DNA of 64,000 nt from Candidatus Binatus soli (GCA_002479255.1 DLMJ01000021.1:1-64000); one strand, 5' to 3'; positions 53,885 to 62,950 are shown, counted from the first letter of the stretch. Translations and numbers: made by a program. Notes: generated by a model from the sequence alone, not told the origin.

Positions 53885-54796
53885 ATGTCCAGGAAAATTC
53901 CGTTCACCCTCGTAGATGTCTTCACGTCGCGGCCTTTCGGCGGCAACCAACTCGCGGTCTTCACCGACGCGGCAACGCTCAGCGCGAGCGAGATGCAGGA
54001 GCTGGCGCATGAGATGAACTTCAGTGAATCGACGTTCGTGATGGCGGCCGAATCTGCCCGCGCCGCGCGGCGCGTCAGGATTTTCACGCCGAGGCGCGAA
54101 ATTCCGATGGCCGGGCATCCCACGGTCGGCGCCACATGGGTGCTCGCGAGTCGCGGCGAGATCGCGCTCGAGTCGGCGAATGTCGATGCGACGTTGCAAC
54201 TCGGAATCGGGCTGGTGACCGTCACGATCGCGAGTGCTGGCGGCAAGCCGGACTTTGTCTGGATGGCGCATCGCGAGCCGGAATTCGGCGCGAAGCGTCG
54301 CGATCGCGGGCGTGTCGCGAAGGCGCTTGGAATCTCCGCCGCGGACATTCGCGACGATCTGCCAATGCAGAGTGTCTCGACCGGCAATCCGTTCATCTTT
54401 GTCCCGCTTCGTGCCCTCGACGCGCTCGCGAAATGCGCTCCCAACGAGGCGTCGCTCGCGGCGCTGTTCAAGGCGGGTGAGCAGTCGTCTTATTTTTATA
54501 TGTTTGTCGCGAACGAGTCGGGCGAGTTCTCCGCTCGATCGCGGATGTTCGCACCACAAGACGGAGTTCCCGAGGACCCGGCGACTGGAAGCGCCGCGGC
54601 TCCGTTCGGCGCGTACGCAGCCACATACGGATTGATCAAACCCGCACCCTCGGCTTCATTCTTGATCCAACAAGGCGTCGAGATGGGACGGCCGAGCGAG
54701 ATTCGCGTCGAGGTCGTGCGCAAAAACAGCGGCGCATTCGCAATCCGAATCGGCGGCCGATGCGCGATCGTCGGCGAAGGTGCGATGTTCCTCTAG
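53885..54796 (+). CDS. PhzF-family isomerase
   Basis: A 303-residue protein with the two-fold diaminopimelate-epimerase-like fold of PhzF/YddE. FTLVDVFTSRPFGGNQLAVF opens the domain, NFSESTFV carries the catalytic Glu, GHPTVGATWVL is the first Gly-rich loop and DPATGSAAAPFGAYA the second. Substrate outside phenazine producers is generally unknown, and no phenazine genes are here. Its start lies just after the thiolase terminator, so it has its own promoter. Confidence 0.92.
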   Translation: MSRKIPFTLVDVFTSRPFGGNQLAVFTDAATLSASEMQELAHEMNFSESTFVMAAESARAARRVRIFTPRREIPMAGHPTVGATWVLASRGEIALESANVDATLQLGIGLVTVTIASAGGKPDFVWMAHREPEFGAKRRDRGRVAKALGISAADIRDDLPMQSVSTGNPFIFVPLRALDALAKCAPNEASLAALFKAGEQSSYFYMFVANESGEFSARSRMFAPQDGVPEDPATGSAAAPFGAYAATYGLIKPAPSASFLIQQGVEMGRPSEIRVEVVRKNSGAFAIRIGGRCAIVGEGAMFL

Positions 54797-55033
54797 CGCG
54801 GCGATGAACGCACTTCGACGCGAGCTCCGCTTCAGTTTTGCGGGCGTTTTCGCGGTGCGGTGCGCGCCGCCAGATTCCAGAATTCGCGCGGGTTTATTTG
54901 GAGGCGCGCGCGTGATGAAATCTTTGGCAGGATCGAACGCGCGCTGCGGGCAATTATTAGCGTGGAATCGGAAAATAGTCGGCGTCACGAGGCGCTTGAT
55001 TCGCGTGCGCCGGCGCTGTCGGCGCCCGCGCTC

Positions 55034-56083
55034 ATGCTCGAGCCTCCGCCGGGCCGCATCCTGGTCAAGGAGGTCAATTGGCTGGGCGACTTGGTGATGA
55101 GCACGCCCGCGCTTCGAGCAATCCGCCGCGCGTGGCCGGGCGCGCATCTCGCGGTGCTGATCAAGAAGGAACTGGCGAGCTTCTTTGACGGGGCCCGATG
55201 GCTCGACGAGGTGATACCGTACTCGGTTGGGCGCGGTCTTTCCGGGTTTTTCGATCGCCGCAGAATTGTCGGAGAAATCCGCTCGCGGCGATTCGACCTG
55301 GGAGTGTTGTTTCCAAACAGTTTCGAGTCGGCGTTGTGGATCGCGATGGCCGGAATCCGGCGGCGCGCCGGATTTGTCGCCGATGCGCGCGGCGCGATGC
55401 TGACGCTGAAAGCGTCGCCGCCGCCCGAAGCGGTTACCGGCCATCAGGTGAATTATTGGCTCGCGATGGTGCGCGCGACGGGCGTTTGCGTTGCCGACAC
55501 CCGCGCCGATGATTTGGCAATCGACGTCCACGGACCGCATCGCGAGCGGATGCGGGAATGGCTCGCGGCGAATCGCAGGCGTCCCGGCCGTCCGGTCTTT
55601 GCAATCGCTCCCGCGTCGGCCTACGGACCGGCCAAGGAATGGCCCGCGGACAGCTACGGCGCGTTGATCGATTTGATCGCGCATCGCGAGGACGCCGAAG
55701 TCGTGCTGGTTGGCGCGTCGTCGGAGCGCGCGAAGTGCGAAGAAGTTGCGGCGGCGAGCAAATCGGGCGCGATGATCGCAGCCGGGCACACCAATGTCGG
55801 CGAGCTGATCGCATTGTTGTCGCTGTGCGACGGGTTCATCGGCAACGATTCAGGATGCATGCATCTGGCGGGAGCGCTGGGAATCCCGACCGTCGCGATT
55901 TTCGGATCGACCAATCCGAATCGCACCGGGCCGCTGGGGCCGAAGACGCGCGTGATTTACCACAAGCTCGAATGCAGTCCGTGCCTGGCGCGCACCTGCC
56001 GCTTCGGTCATTACAACTGCCTGACGCAAATCGAGCCGGCGGAGCTCGCCGACGCAATCCTCGCGGCGCGCGCGTCGCGTTGA
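55034..56083 (+). CDS. waaF: ADP-heptose:LPS heptosyltransferase (glycosyltransferase family 9)
   Basis: A 349-residue GT9 enzyme adding heptose to the LPS inner core. It begins GRILVKEVNWLGDLVMSTPALRAI, the WaaF opening, with later IAPASAYGPAKEWPADSYG and the nucleotide-binding FIGNDSGCMHLAGALGIPTVAIFGSTNP, ending with the Cys-rich CSPCLARTCRFGHYNCL. ATG 55034 is chosen because upstream in-frame residues have no GT9 similarity. It precedes lpxD by 48 bases; both build lipopolysaccharide. Confidence 0.88.
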   Translation: MLEPPPGRILVKEVNWLGDLVMSTPALRAIRRAWPGAHLAVLIKKELASFFDGARWLDEVIPYSVGRGLSGFFDRRRIVGEIRSRRFDLGVLFPNSFESALWIAMAGIRRRAGFVADARGAMLTLKASPPPEAVTGHQVNYWLAMVRATGVCVADTRADDLAIDVHGPHRERMREWLAANRRRPGRPVFAIAPASAYGPAKEWPADSYGALIDLIAHREDAEVVLVGASSERAKCEEVAAASKSGAMIAAGHTNVGELIALLSLCDGFIGNDSGCMHLAGALGIPTVAIFGSTNPNRTGPLGPKTRVIYHKLECSPCLARTCRFGHYNCLTQIEPAELADAILAARASR

Positions 56084-56131
56084 ATACCGAAGACTGAAAA
56101 CTTTCATTCACCGGAAAACCAGGGCATCAAG

Positions 56132-57151
56132 ATGAAACTCAAGGAACTCGCATCGAAGCTGGGACTCGAAATCCGCGGTGACGGCGGCGTGGAGATTTTC
56201 GCGCCGGCTCCAATCGAGGCCGCCGGTCCCGGCATGATCGTCTTCGTCGCGAGCACGAAGTACGCCTCCGCGCTGCAATCCAACGTATCGGCGGCAATCA
56301 CAACTGCCGAGCTTGCGGCGGGCGCGAAGTGCGCGACGCTTGTCAGCGCGAATCCATACGCCGACTTCGCCCGCGTGCTCGAGATTTTCTTCCCGCCGTA
56401 CCGGCCCGCGCCGGGAATCGATCCGCGGGCTTCGATCGCGCCCGACGCGATGATCGGTCCGGACGCGGCGATCGGCGCATCGGCGGTAATCGGTGCGGGC
56501 GTTACGATTGGGCGCGATGCGGTGATTCATCCGAACGTTACGATTTACCCCAACGTGCGCATCGGCGATCGCTTCACCGCGCACAGCCAGGCCTCGATTC
56601 GCGAAGGCACGGTGATTGGAAATCGGGTAACGATTTTGAACGGCGCGGTAATCGGCGCCGACGGTTTCGGGTTCGTCGAGGAAAAGGGCGACTTGATCAA
56701 GATTCCGCAGGTCGGCGGCGTAATAATCGAGGATGATGTTGAGATCGGCGCGAATTCGACGGTCGATCGCGCGATGATGGGGGCGACGGTGCTGCATCGC
56801 GGCGTGAAGCTCGACGATCAGGTGCATATCGGGCACAACTGCGAAATCGGCGAGTACTCGCGATTCTCGGGCCACGTGGGAATCTCGGGCTCGACGCGAA
56901 TCGGCAAATGGTGCCTGTTCGGCGGACAAGCGGGATGCGCCGATCACGTGACGATCGGCGATCGCGTCATGGTCGTGGCGAAATCCGGGATCCACAACAG
57001 CTTGAAAGACGATGCGATCGTCGGAGGCATCCCGGCGGTGGACGTGCGCAAGTGGCGCCGCTACGCGGCCGCGCTGACGCGGCTGCCCGAAATAATACGG
57101 CGAGTGCGCGCGCTGGAGAATCACGTCGGTATCGGCGGCAACGAGGCGTAA
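56132..57151 (+). CDS. lpxD: UDP-3-O-acylglucosamine N-acyltransferase
   Basis: A 339-residue trimeric left-handed beta-helix acyltransferase of lipid A synthesis. The N-terminal uridine-binding domain (about 1-100) is followed by hexapeptide repeats (IGPDAAIGASAVIGAGVTIG and onward), the GADGFGFV acyl/pantetheine segment and the catalytic His in VHIGHNCEIGE, then a C-terminal helix. Directly downstream of waaF. Its presence, with waaF, indicates an LPS-bearing outer membrane. Confidence 0.95.
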   Translation: MKLKELASKLGLEIRGDGGVEIFAPAPIEAAGPGMIVFVASTKYASALQSNVSAAITTAELAAGAKCATLVSANPYADFARVLEIFFPPYRPAPGIDPRASIAPDAMIGPDAAIGASAVIGAGVTIGRDAVIHPNVTIYPNVRIGDRFTAHSQASIREGTVIGNRVTILNGAVIGADGFGFVEEKGDLIKIPQVGGVIIEDDVEIGANSTVDRAMMGATVLHRGVKLDDQVHIGHNCEIGEYSRFSGHVGISGSTRIGKWCLFGGQAGCADHVTIGDRVMVVAKSGIHNSLKDDAIVGGIPAVDVRKWRRYAAALTRLPEIIRRVRALENHVGIGGNEA

Positions 57152-57303
57152 CTTTTGGCGGAGGCGGGGGCGGTGGAGATGCAGACGCGACAACCAATTG
57201 GAACGATCGCGTTGGCATCCTTACCCCGGACTCATCTATTTTCATCTGATTGTGAACGGACTCGGCGAACGACGGCCATTTCGCGCAATCGGCGGCCGGG
57301 TAA

Positions 57304-57591
57304 GTGTCTGGAGGTTCCTGGGCGCTCGCGTATTTCCTGATTGCGATTGGCAGTGCGCTCGGCGGGATGGGACGGTATTTCTTTTCGGGAGTGATTACCA
57401 CGCTCACCGGCGGCACGTTTCCGTACGGCACGATGTTCGTGAATATCACGGGATGCCTGGTGATCGGATTTTTCGCGACGCTGACCGGCCCCGACTCGCG
57501 CCTGCTGGTCGGAACGCCGGCGCGGCAGTTCGTGATGGTGGTAATCTGCGGCGGCTACACGACGCATTCATGCCGGTGCTCGATAAAATGA
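57304..57591 (+). pseudogene. crcB: Truncated CrcB/FluC fluoride channel
   Basis: From GTG 57304 the frame matches the first two-thirds of CrcB/FluC, a dual-topology fluoride exporter: IAIGSALGGMGRYFFSG, GTFPYGTMFVNITGCLVIGFF and VVICGGYTT. Right after GGYTT, where FSxFS should follow, the sequence leaves CrcB and enters, in another frame, the end of a DUF190 protein, so the product ends in a foreign HSCRCSIK. The last helix and the phenylalanine box are lost. No fluoride riboswitch was recognised upstream. Confidence 0.82.
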
Positions 57592-57662
57592 TGGGCTCGG
57601 GGCTGATCACGGTCGAGAAGGTACAGGTATTGCAATACGGCGACACGAAATCGAAAAGTTGA
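57567..57662 (+). pseudogene. DUF190 C-terminal fragment
   Basis: The frame FMPVLDKMMGSGLITVEKV then QVLQYG matches the C-terminus of DUF190 proteins, which are commonly encoded next to crcB. Only about 31 codons remain, fused directly to the cut crcB gene. A single deletion removing the crcB end and most of the DUF190 gene explains both fragments. The downstream gap 57663-57879 shows no gene. Confidence 0.78.
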
Positions 57663-57879
57663 GCTGAGTTTTTCAACATTCTGCCAGGAGAGAAGGACGC
57701 ACTCGAACAGCCGGAATAAACGATAATGTGTGTGTCCGTGGCGTTGCCGGCGGCGGGGAGCTTGACTCGCGGCAGCGAGATACCCGCAAATGATGGAGGA
57801 ATACAATGCCGGCGGGCGCGCAAACGCTCGTTATATCTCATCAGAGGGATGAGACGATGAAGAGTCGGGGGAAGAGACC

Positions 57880-59139
57880 ATGAACAGTATCGAGGAACAC
57901 TATCGCGCCGCGACCGAAAAATCCGCGCAACTCGCCAAGCGCGCCGAGCGCGTGATGCCCGGCGGGGACACCCGCACCAGCGCCTACCATCGGCCCTACC
58001 CGCTCACGCTCAAGCGCGGCGAAGGTTCTTTCGTTTGGGACGTTGACGGCAACAAGTACATCGATCTGCTTGGCAACTCCACCAGCCTGGTTCACGGCAA
58101 CGCTTACCCGCCGATCGTCGAGGCGGCGAGCAAGGCGGTTCGTGACGGCAGCTCGTGGCCGGCGCGATCGGAGGCGCAGATCGAGCTGGCGACTCTGCTG
58201 TGCGAGCGCGTCGAATCTGTGGATCGCGTGCGATTTTGCAATTCAGGGACGGAGGCCGGGATGCTCGCGACACACGTCGCGCGGCGCCTTACCGGCCGCA
58301 AGCTCATCCTGATGGCGCGCTATGGCTATCATGGATCGTACGATGATTTGGAAGTCGGGCTGACCGGCCAGGACGGCGAGCGCACGATGCTCGCCGACTT
58401 CGGCGAGGCGACTGTGTTCGAGGCGCTGCTGTACGAGCGCGGTGCGGAGATTGCGGCGGTGTTTCTCGAACCGATTCTCGGCGCAGGGGGCATCGTGGAG
58501 CCGCCGGCCGAATTTCTCGGGCGCGTTGCCGAAGCGGCGCATAGCGCAGGTGCGATGTTCGTCGTCGATGAGGTGATCACGCTGAGGCTGGCCGAAGGCG
58601 GCGGGCAGCAGATTTTCGACGTCAAGCCGGACCTGACGATGTTCGGAAAGATCATTGGCGGCGGATTTCCGGTCGGAGCGCTCGGCGGCAGCGAAGAAGT
58701 GATGTCGGCGTTCGATCCGCGCAATCGCGGCTCGATCGTTCATTCGGGCACTTTCAACGGCAATCCGGTCACCTGCGCGGCCGGGGTCGTGTCGATGCGC
58801 GAGCTGACGCAGGCGCGAATCGACAAGATGGCCAAGCAGGCCGAGCGGCTGGCCGCCGAGCTGGCGCGCGCGGCGCGTCAGGTGGGGCTGCCGTTTTCCG
58901 TGCGGCATTACGGATCGCTGATGAACGTGTTTTTCCTCAAAGAGCCGCCGCTCGCGACGATCGGGCGCGAGGACGCCCGCGCGATCGCCAACTTCCATCT
59001 GGCGGCGCTCAACCAGGGTTTGTTTCTCGCACCCCGCGGGATGATCGCGCTCTCGACCGTGATCACTGACGAAGTCCTGAGCGAGGTTTGCGCGCGCGCG
59101 GCGAAGGCGATGGCCGACGTCGCGCAGGCCGGCGAGTAG
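57880..59139 (+). CDS. Class III PLP aminotransferase (GSAM-like)
   Basis: A 419-residue fold-type I PLP enzyme. Features are VMPGGDTRTSAYHRPYP, the PLP-phosphate CNSGTEAGMLATHVAR, VVDEVITLRLAEGG and the Schiff-base Lys in MFGKIIGGGFPVGALGG at about residue 264. It resembles glutamate-1-semialdehyde aminomutase in layout, but the variant motifs favour a class III aminotransferase or aminomutase of unknown substrate rather than HemL. ATG 57880 is preceded by a GGGGAAGAG tract. Monocistronic. Confidence 0.85.
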   Translation: MNSIEEHYRAATEKSAQLAKRAERVMPGGDTRTSAYHRPYPLTLKRGEGSFVWDVDGNKYIDLLGNSTSLVHGNAYPPIVEAASKAVRDGSSWPARSEAQIELATLLCERVESVDRVRFCNSGTEAGMLATHVARRLTGRKLILMARYGYHGSYDDLEVGLTGQDGERTMLADFGEATVFEALLYERGAEIAAVFLEPILGAGGIVEPPAEFLGRVAEAAHSAGAMFVVDEVITLRLAEGGGQQIFDVKPDLTMFGKIIGGGFPVGALGGSEEVMSAFDPRNRGSIVHSGTFNGNPVTCAAGVVSMRELTQARIDKMAKQAERLAAELARAARQVGLPFSVRHYGSLMNVFFLKEPPLATIGREDARAIANFHLAALNQGLFLAPRGMIALSTVITDEVLSEVCARAAKAMADVAQAGE

Positions 59140-59200
59140 CGACAAATATCGGCGTCTCAGTGCCGCAGCCGCGCGCGGCAAGTCCGCGTGCGCCTCCGCA

Positions 59201-59232
59201 TTTTTCACTTTTTCACTTTTTCACTTTTTCAC
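59201..59232. repeat. Tandem repeat (tttttcac)x4
   Basis: Four perfect copies of an eight-base unit in the convergent gap between the aminotransferase and mscL genes. Similar in style to the tttttcg repeat at 31344. Confidence 0.95.
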
Positions 59233-59255
59233 TGCCGGGAGATGTTGTTCACTGT

Positions 59256-59696
59256 TCACGCCGCCTTCAGTTCCGACGTGCAATGGGGACATCGCGTGGC
59301 GCCGAGCGCAATCGCGCTCAGGCAATATGGACATTCCTTGGTGGCGGATGGCGCGGGCTTTTCGCCGACGAGGTGATTCACCCATTTGACGAGTAGAAAG
59401 ACTGCGAACGCGATTATCAGGAAGTCGATGATCGTGTTGATGAACAATCCGACGTTCAGCGTCGGTGCGCCCGCAGCCTTCGCTGCCGCGATGGTCGGGT
59501 AATGCTTCGACGAAAGATTGATGAACAGGTTGGAGAAATCGACTGCGCCGAGCGCCAGGCCGATCGGCGGCATAAGAATGTCGTTGGTAAACGAGGTAAC
59601 GATTTTCCCGAACGCGGCGCCGACTACGAAGCCGACCGCAAGATCGATCACGTTGCCCTTGATTGCGAACTGCTTGAACTCCGAGAGTATCGACAC
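59256..59696 (-). CDS. mscL: Large-conductance mechanosensitive channel with zinc-ribbon tail
   Basis: A 146-residue pentameric channel that opens under membrane tension in hypoosmotic shock. FKQFAIKGNVIDLAVGFVVG is the conserved N-terminal helix and TM1, FINTIIDFLIIAFAVFLLVK is TM2. The C-terminus carries a two-CxxC ribbon (ECPYCLSAIALGATRCPHC) in place of the usual helical bundle. GTG 59696 is chosen, with GGAGG seven bases upstream; an in-frame start at 59759 is less likely. Confidence 0.93.
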   Translation of the reverse strand: MSILSEFKQFAIKGNVIDLAVGFVVGAAFGKIVTSFTNDILMPPIGLALGAVDFSNLFINLSSKHYPTIAAAKAAGAPTLNVGLFINTIIDFLIIAFAVFLLVKWVNHLVGEKPAPSATKECPYCLSAIALGATRCPHCTSELKAA

Positions 59697-59792
59697 GATG
59701 CGTCCTCCATTAGCCCGCCAGATTGGTGAGGAGCCTCGCTTACAAAAGCATAGGGACACGCCTAAATAAAACGGCTCAAGCTCGTGTCCTGC

Positions 59793-62465
59793 TCATTCCC
59801 CAGTACCCCGCAATTTGATCACCTGGTTCGCGTTACCCGCGTTGTCAAAGATGGTTACCGCGGAGGACGTCGCACCCTGCGATGCCGGAGCGAATTGCAC
59901 GTTGAGCTTGCACTTTTCCTTCGGCAGCAGCTGCGCGGGGCAGTTCGTGACTCTCGCCGGAAACCCAAATACCTGCGGGCTGGTCGCCGGGACCGTCATC
60001 ATCGGGTTCCCGAAGACGATCGGCGATCCCTTCTTGGCCGGATTGCTGAGCGTCAGCGTTACGCTTTTGACCTTCCCCACTTTCACTTTGCCGAAATTCT
60101 TCGCCGACGGTGTGACGTTCAGCGACTCGGGAACCCTGGTTGGCGTCGATGTGGGTGTCGGTGTAGCCGTTGAAGTCCGTGTGGCAGTCGGAGTGGGCGT
60201 CGCAGTCGGAGATGCCGTCGAAGTCTGTGTGGCAGTCGCGGTAGCCGTCGATGCCCGTGTCGGTGTAGCCGTCGATGTCCGTGTCGGTGTAGCCGTCGAA
60301 GTCCGTGTGGCAGTCGGAGTGGGCGTCGGTGCGGTCGTGGCGAATGCCATCACAAGGTTTAGGACATTGACGGTCCCGATCCCGGTGGCAAAATTCCATC
60401 CAACTGTCGCCGGATACGCGGGATAAAACGCCGAGTTCGAGGTGGACAGCACGCCATAGGTGCCCGATGGAGTGTAACAGTTCTGTGTGCCGGTGCAGTT
60501 CATGTCCATATCGCCCTGGGTCACGTCGTAGAAAATGCACGAGCTGGCGACACCGTTGCCGAGCGTCGAGTTGCACGAGGCGCTGCCGGTCGTGCCGTAC
60601 TCGGTATTGGCGAGCGAGTAGTAGCTGGGATTCGGATTACCTTGACGGCTCCCGGTCCTTTGGTTTATCAGCGCCTGAATCGCGGCCATTATCGGCGCGG
60701 AGAACGACGTTCCGCCGAATCCCGCCCACGTATCGGGCGCACCCAAGCAGGAACCACCGCCATTGCTCAAGTCTGAATAGCAAGCCACATAGTAGTGGCC
60801 CCAGACTCCGTTGGCGGCGAACAGCGAGACGTCGGGGATATCGCGCACGCCGTCGCTCGGGTTGCCGAGCACCGATTGCCAGCTAGGCTTGGAATACCCG
60901 GCACAGCTTCCGCCGACGACGCCATCGCTCGACGGCGTTCCACTGGCGCAGCCGCTCGGGCCGCCGCTGCCCGCGACGATGTCCAGGAAATCCTCTTCGC
61001 CCCGCCAGCTGTTGCAGAAGCCGCTCGAGCCGTAGGCGGCGCTATAACCAAGGAAGCTGGAGATCAGTCTGCTGGCGCACGAATCGTTCCAGGGAATTTC
61101 CGGAATGTAAGAAAGCGCGGAACCGTCGTTGATCCCGTTGCTCGTACTCCAGTAGGTGCTGTTCGTGTCGGCGAACGTATCGCCGAAATCGGTGCCGCCC
61201 ACCGACACGTTATATGGCGTCGAGGTGAGTCCGCTGACTCCTATGCCGTGGGTCGCATTGGTCGAGCCGGCGTCGCAACTGGCCGCGCCCTCGTCGCCCG
61301 ACGACACGAACACCGACACGCCCGCCGCAACCGCCTGCTGATACAACGAATTGATGGACGCGTTTTGCGCCGCGCCGGTCTCCGATTCGCACTCGCCATA
61401 GCTGACGCTCACGATCGCCGGTGGCGTTCCTGAGGCGTTGAGCAGGTTCTGCAGCGCGATGAACCCGCCGAACGCGGTGGCGGTGTTGGCGCACGAGACC
61501 AGTTCGATCGCGGCGTTGGGAGCCGCGGCGCTCGCCCATTCCACGTCGATGGCCGCCTCAGCGTCGTCGCCATTGACGCCCGGGTCGCTACAGTTGTTCG
61601 GCGCGCTGCTAGGCGGATGTACCTGCGTGAAGGTGCCCTCCGGGTAGGCGCTTGCAAGGCCGAATGTTGTACGGAAGGTCGTCCAGTCCGCGGTGCTGTA
61701 AACGTCGCTGTCTTCGACGACCACGATCGTCTGTCCCTGGCCCGAATAACCCGCCGCAAACAGCGGGTTGAAGTCATAGATGGTGGCCAGGTCCGCAGGT
61801 ATGACCAGTTGCGTGCCGCTATCGACGGTGTACGCGGGGCGCGGCTGATTCATCGCGCGGGGTCTGAAGTCGTTGAGAGAAACGACGCCAACCACGGCCG
61901 GCGCCAGAGCGGCGGGAATCCGCGGATCGCTCATGTTGGCGATATGCGCCGCGCCATTTACCTCAAGACGATGAATTCCGGTATGGAAGGCCTCCCGCAC
62001 CTCGCCAGCCGTCCCGGAAAAATCGATCACGATGCGGTTGGGATACACCGCATTGACGGTGAGGCCGTGTGATTGAAGCCAGCCCGTAATCTTCGCGAGG
62101 TCCCGACCGGCCAGTCCGTAGCGCTCTCCGAACTCCTGCGCGGTCAACCAGTGGTGGTAGTTCGGCGATTTGGGGTCCTCGAGTTCATCGAGGTATTTTT
62201 CGAGTGCCTGCTCCTGCTCGGGCGCGCGTCGCAACTGGAGCATCAGGTGCTCCATCGCAACGTCGTCCGCAACCGCGCCGCGATCATTGGCCGCCGTCGC
62301 TTCTGGGCGCGTATTGCCCGCGAGCGTGATCAGCGCATTCTTGTCGATCGCGGCGGTGATGAGCGGCGACATTCGCGAGTCGGCACTGAAGGCGGGCCAG
62401 CCGCACGTCAGCAGTGTCAGGGCGCAGATGGCGACGACACTCACGCCTTTGAAATGCCCTTTCAT
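59793..62465 (-). CDS. Secreted S53 (sedolisin/pro-kumamolisin) peptidase
   Basis: An 890-residue exported acid serine-carboxyl protease. A signal peptide (about 1-28) is followed by a pro-domain (about 65-205, with YLDELEDPKSPNYHHWLTAQEF). The catalytic domain has the Glu/Asp pair in GDDAEAAIDVEWA, the oxyanion Asp in SSGDEGAAS and the Ser in FGGTSFSAPIMAA, with a Ca-site region near AFYPAYPATVGWNFATGIG. Then comes a Thr/Pro/Ala-rich linker (about 705-780) and a C-terminal Ig-like ASPM/SPD-2-Hydin-type domain (KNFGKVKVGKVKSVTLTL). Likely degrades proteins at low pH outside the cell. Its leader carries a duplicated gene start and 21-bp repeats. Confidence 0.93.
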   Translation of the reverse strand: MKGHFKGVSVVAICALTLLTCGWPAFSADSRMSPLITAAIDKNALITLAGNTRPEATAANDRGAVADDVAMEHLMLQLRRAPEQEQALEKYLDELEDPKSPNYHHWLTAQEFGERYGLAGRDLAKITGWLQSHGLTVNAVYPNRIVIDFSGTAGEVREAFHTGIHRLEVNGAAHIANMSDPRIPAALAPAVVGVVSLNDFRPRAMNQPRPAYTVDSGTQLVIPADLATIYDFNPLFAAGYSGQGQTIVVVEDSDVYSTADWTTFRTTFGLASAYPEGTFTQVHPPSSAPNNCSDPGVNGDDAEAAIDVEWASAAAPNAAIELVSCANTATAFGGFIALQNLLNASGTPPAIVSVSYGECESETGAAQNASINSLYQQAVAAGVSVFVSSGDEGAASCDAGSTNATHGIGVSGLTSTPYNVSVGGTDFGDTFADTNSTYWSTSNGINDGSALSYIPEIPWNDSCASRLISSFLGYSAAYGSSGFCNSWRGEEDFLDIVAGSGGPSGCASGTPSSDGVVGGSCAGYSKPSWQSVLGNPSDGVRDIPDVSLFAANGVWGHYYVACYSDLSNGGGSCLGAPDTWAGFGGTSFSAPIMAAIQALINQRTGSRQGNPNPSYYSLANTEYGTTGSASCNSTLGNGVASSCIFYDVTQGDMDMNCTGTQNCYTPSGTYGVLSTSNSAFYPAYPATVGWNFATGIGTVNVLNLVMAFATTAPTPTPTATRTSTATPTRTSTATPTRASTATATATQTSTASPTATPTPTATRTSTATPTPTSTPTRVPESLNVTPSAKNFGKVKVGKVKSVTLTLSNPAKKGSPIVFGNPMMTVPATSPQVFGFPARVTNCPAQLLPKEKCKLNVQFAPASQGATSSAVTIFDNAGNANQVIKLRGTGE
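60130..60335 (-). repeat. Degenerate tandem repeats encoding the Thr/Pro linker
   Basis: Short repeated units (gtcggtgtagccgtcgatgtccgt and variants) encode TATPTRTSTATPT-type repeats between the S53 catalytic domain and its C-terminal domain. Such low-complexity linkers are typical of secreted modular enzymes and prone to slippage. Confidence 0.85.
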
Positions 62466-62507
62466 TGATTTGCCCCCCTAGGACTGCAAGTTCGAGCTAT
62501 AAAGTTA

Positions 62508-62525
62508 TTAGTCGGCGGTTTTCAT
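62508..62525 (-). other. Five-codon leader ORF, duplicated start of the small exported peptide gene
   Basis: ATG AAA ACC GCC GAC TAA with AGGAGG at proper spacing lies 43 bases upstream of the S53 start. Bases 62513-62536 are identical to 63044-63067, the ribosome site and first codons of the 41-residue peptide gene. The mini-ORF could act as a translational leader, or be just a relic of the duplication. Confidence 0.55.
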
Positions 62526-62597
62526 ATGCATTCCTCCTACAAAGCACCACGCGTGCCATCGGATTATTCTTCCGATCGCTACGGCATACGCGGCAAT

Positions 62598-62681
62598 CTG
62601 TCCTAACCTGACTGCGGACTGTCCTAAGCTGACTGCAGACTGTCCGCCGCTGACTGCGGACTGTCCGCTTATGACTCTAAC
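62598..62681 (-). promoter_or_regulatory. Four 21-bp tandem repeats in the S53 leader
   Basis: Units at 62598, 62619, 62640 and 62661, each beginning ctgtcc and most ending actgc-ga. Junctions create ggactgtcc or gcggactgtccgc palindromes at exact 21-bp spacing, two helical turns, which would place sites on one face of the DNA. They lie about 130-215 bases upstream of the S53 start within an insertion in a duplicated leader. A role as operators is inference. Confidence 0.5.
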
Positions 62682-62697
62682 AAGGAATACGCACGGC
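62675..62697 (-). repeat. 23-bp direct repeat (duplicated leader), copy 1
   Basis: Identical to 63065-63087, the sequence just upstream of the 41-residue peptide gene. In that locus it is contiguous with the 24-bp repeat at 63044-63067; here the two are separated by a 138-base insertion containing the 21-bp repeats. Confidence 0.92.
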
Positions 62698-62716
62698 TAA
62701 GGCGCGGCAGGCCCTT

Positions 62717-62950
62717 GTGCAGGACAACTCGCCGGAGCGGGATATCGACGTTCTGAACCATTTGGTGAAGGGAGGGGAAGGTTGGGGAATTATTTACTCG
62801 TATCTGGAAGCGAAGATGGAGCTGCCTTCGTTGATCGTCGGCGAGCAGATCCCTGCGGGGCTCAGGAGCTTGCTCAAAATGGATCGTGAATCGCGGTGGC
62901 CTGCGGCAAGTTCGCGCGAAGAAGAAGAAATTATAGGATCGTTACAATAG
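62717..62950 (+). CDS. Doubtful small ORF
   Basis: A 77-codon frame from GTG 62717 with moderately protein-like composition (LVKGGEGWGIIYSYLEAKM, ending SSREEEEIIGSLQ). It has no clear ribosome-binding site and its 3' end overlaps the opposite-strand peptide gene by 20 bases. I do not recognise it; it may be chance. Confidence 0.3.
   Translation: MQDNSPERDIDVLNHLVKGGEGWGIIYSYLEAKMELPSLIVGEQIPAGLRSLLKMDRESRWPAASSREEEEIIGSLQ

Noticed and set aside
57152..57303. Fluoride riboswitch upstream of crcB
   Set aside because: I looked for the conserved pseudoknot motifs of the crcB riboswitch and did not find them in the 150-base leader.
57446..57841. 131-codon minus-strand ORF over the crcB-DUF190 region
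   Set aside because: It is antisense to the recognisable crcB and DUF190 fragments and has no family features.
60130..60335. Repeat array resembling CRISPR
   Set aside because: The units are short, degenerate, multiples of three and encode a Thr/Pro linker within the S53 protease. There are no unique spacers.
62598..62681. 21-bp repeats as a mini-CRISPR
   Set aside because: The repeats are directly adjacent without spacers, so they fit tandem binding sites or slippage repeats, not CRISPR.
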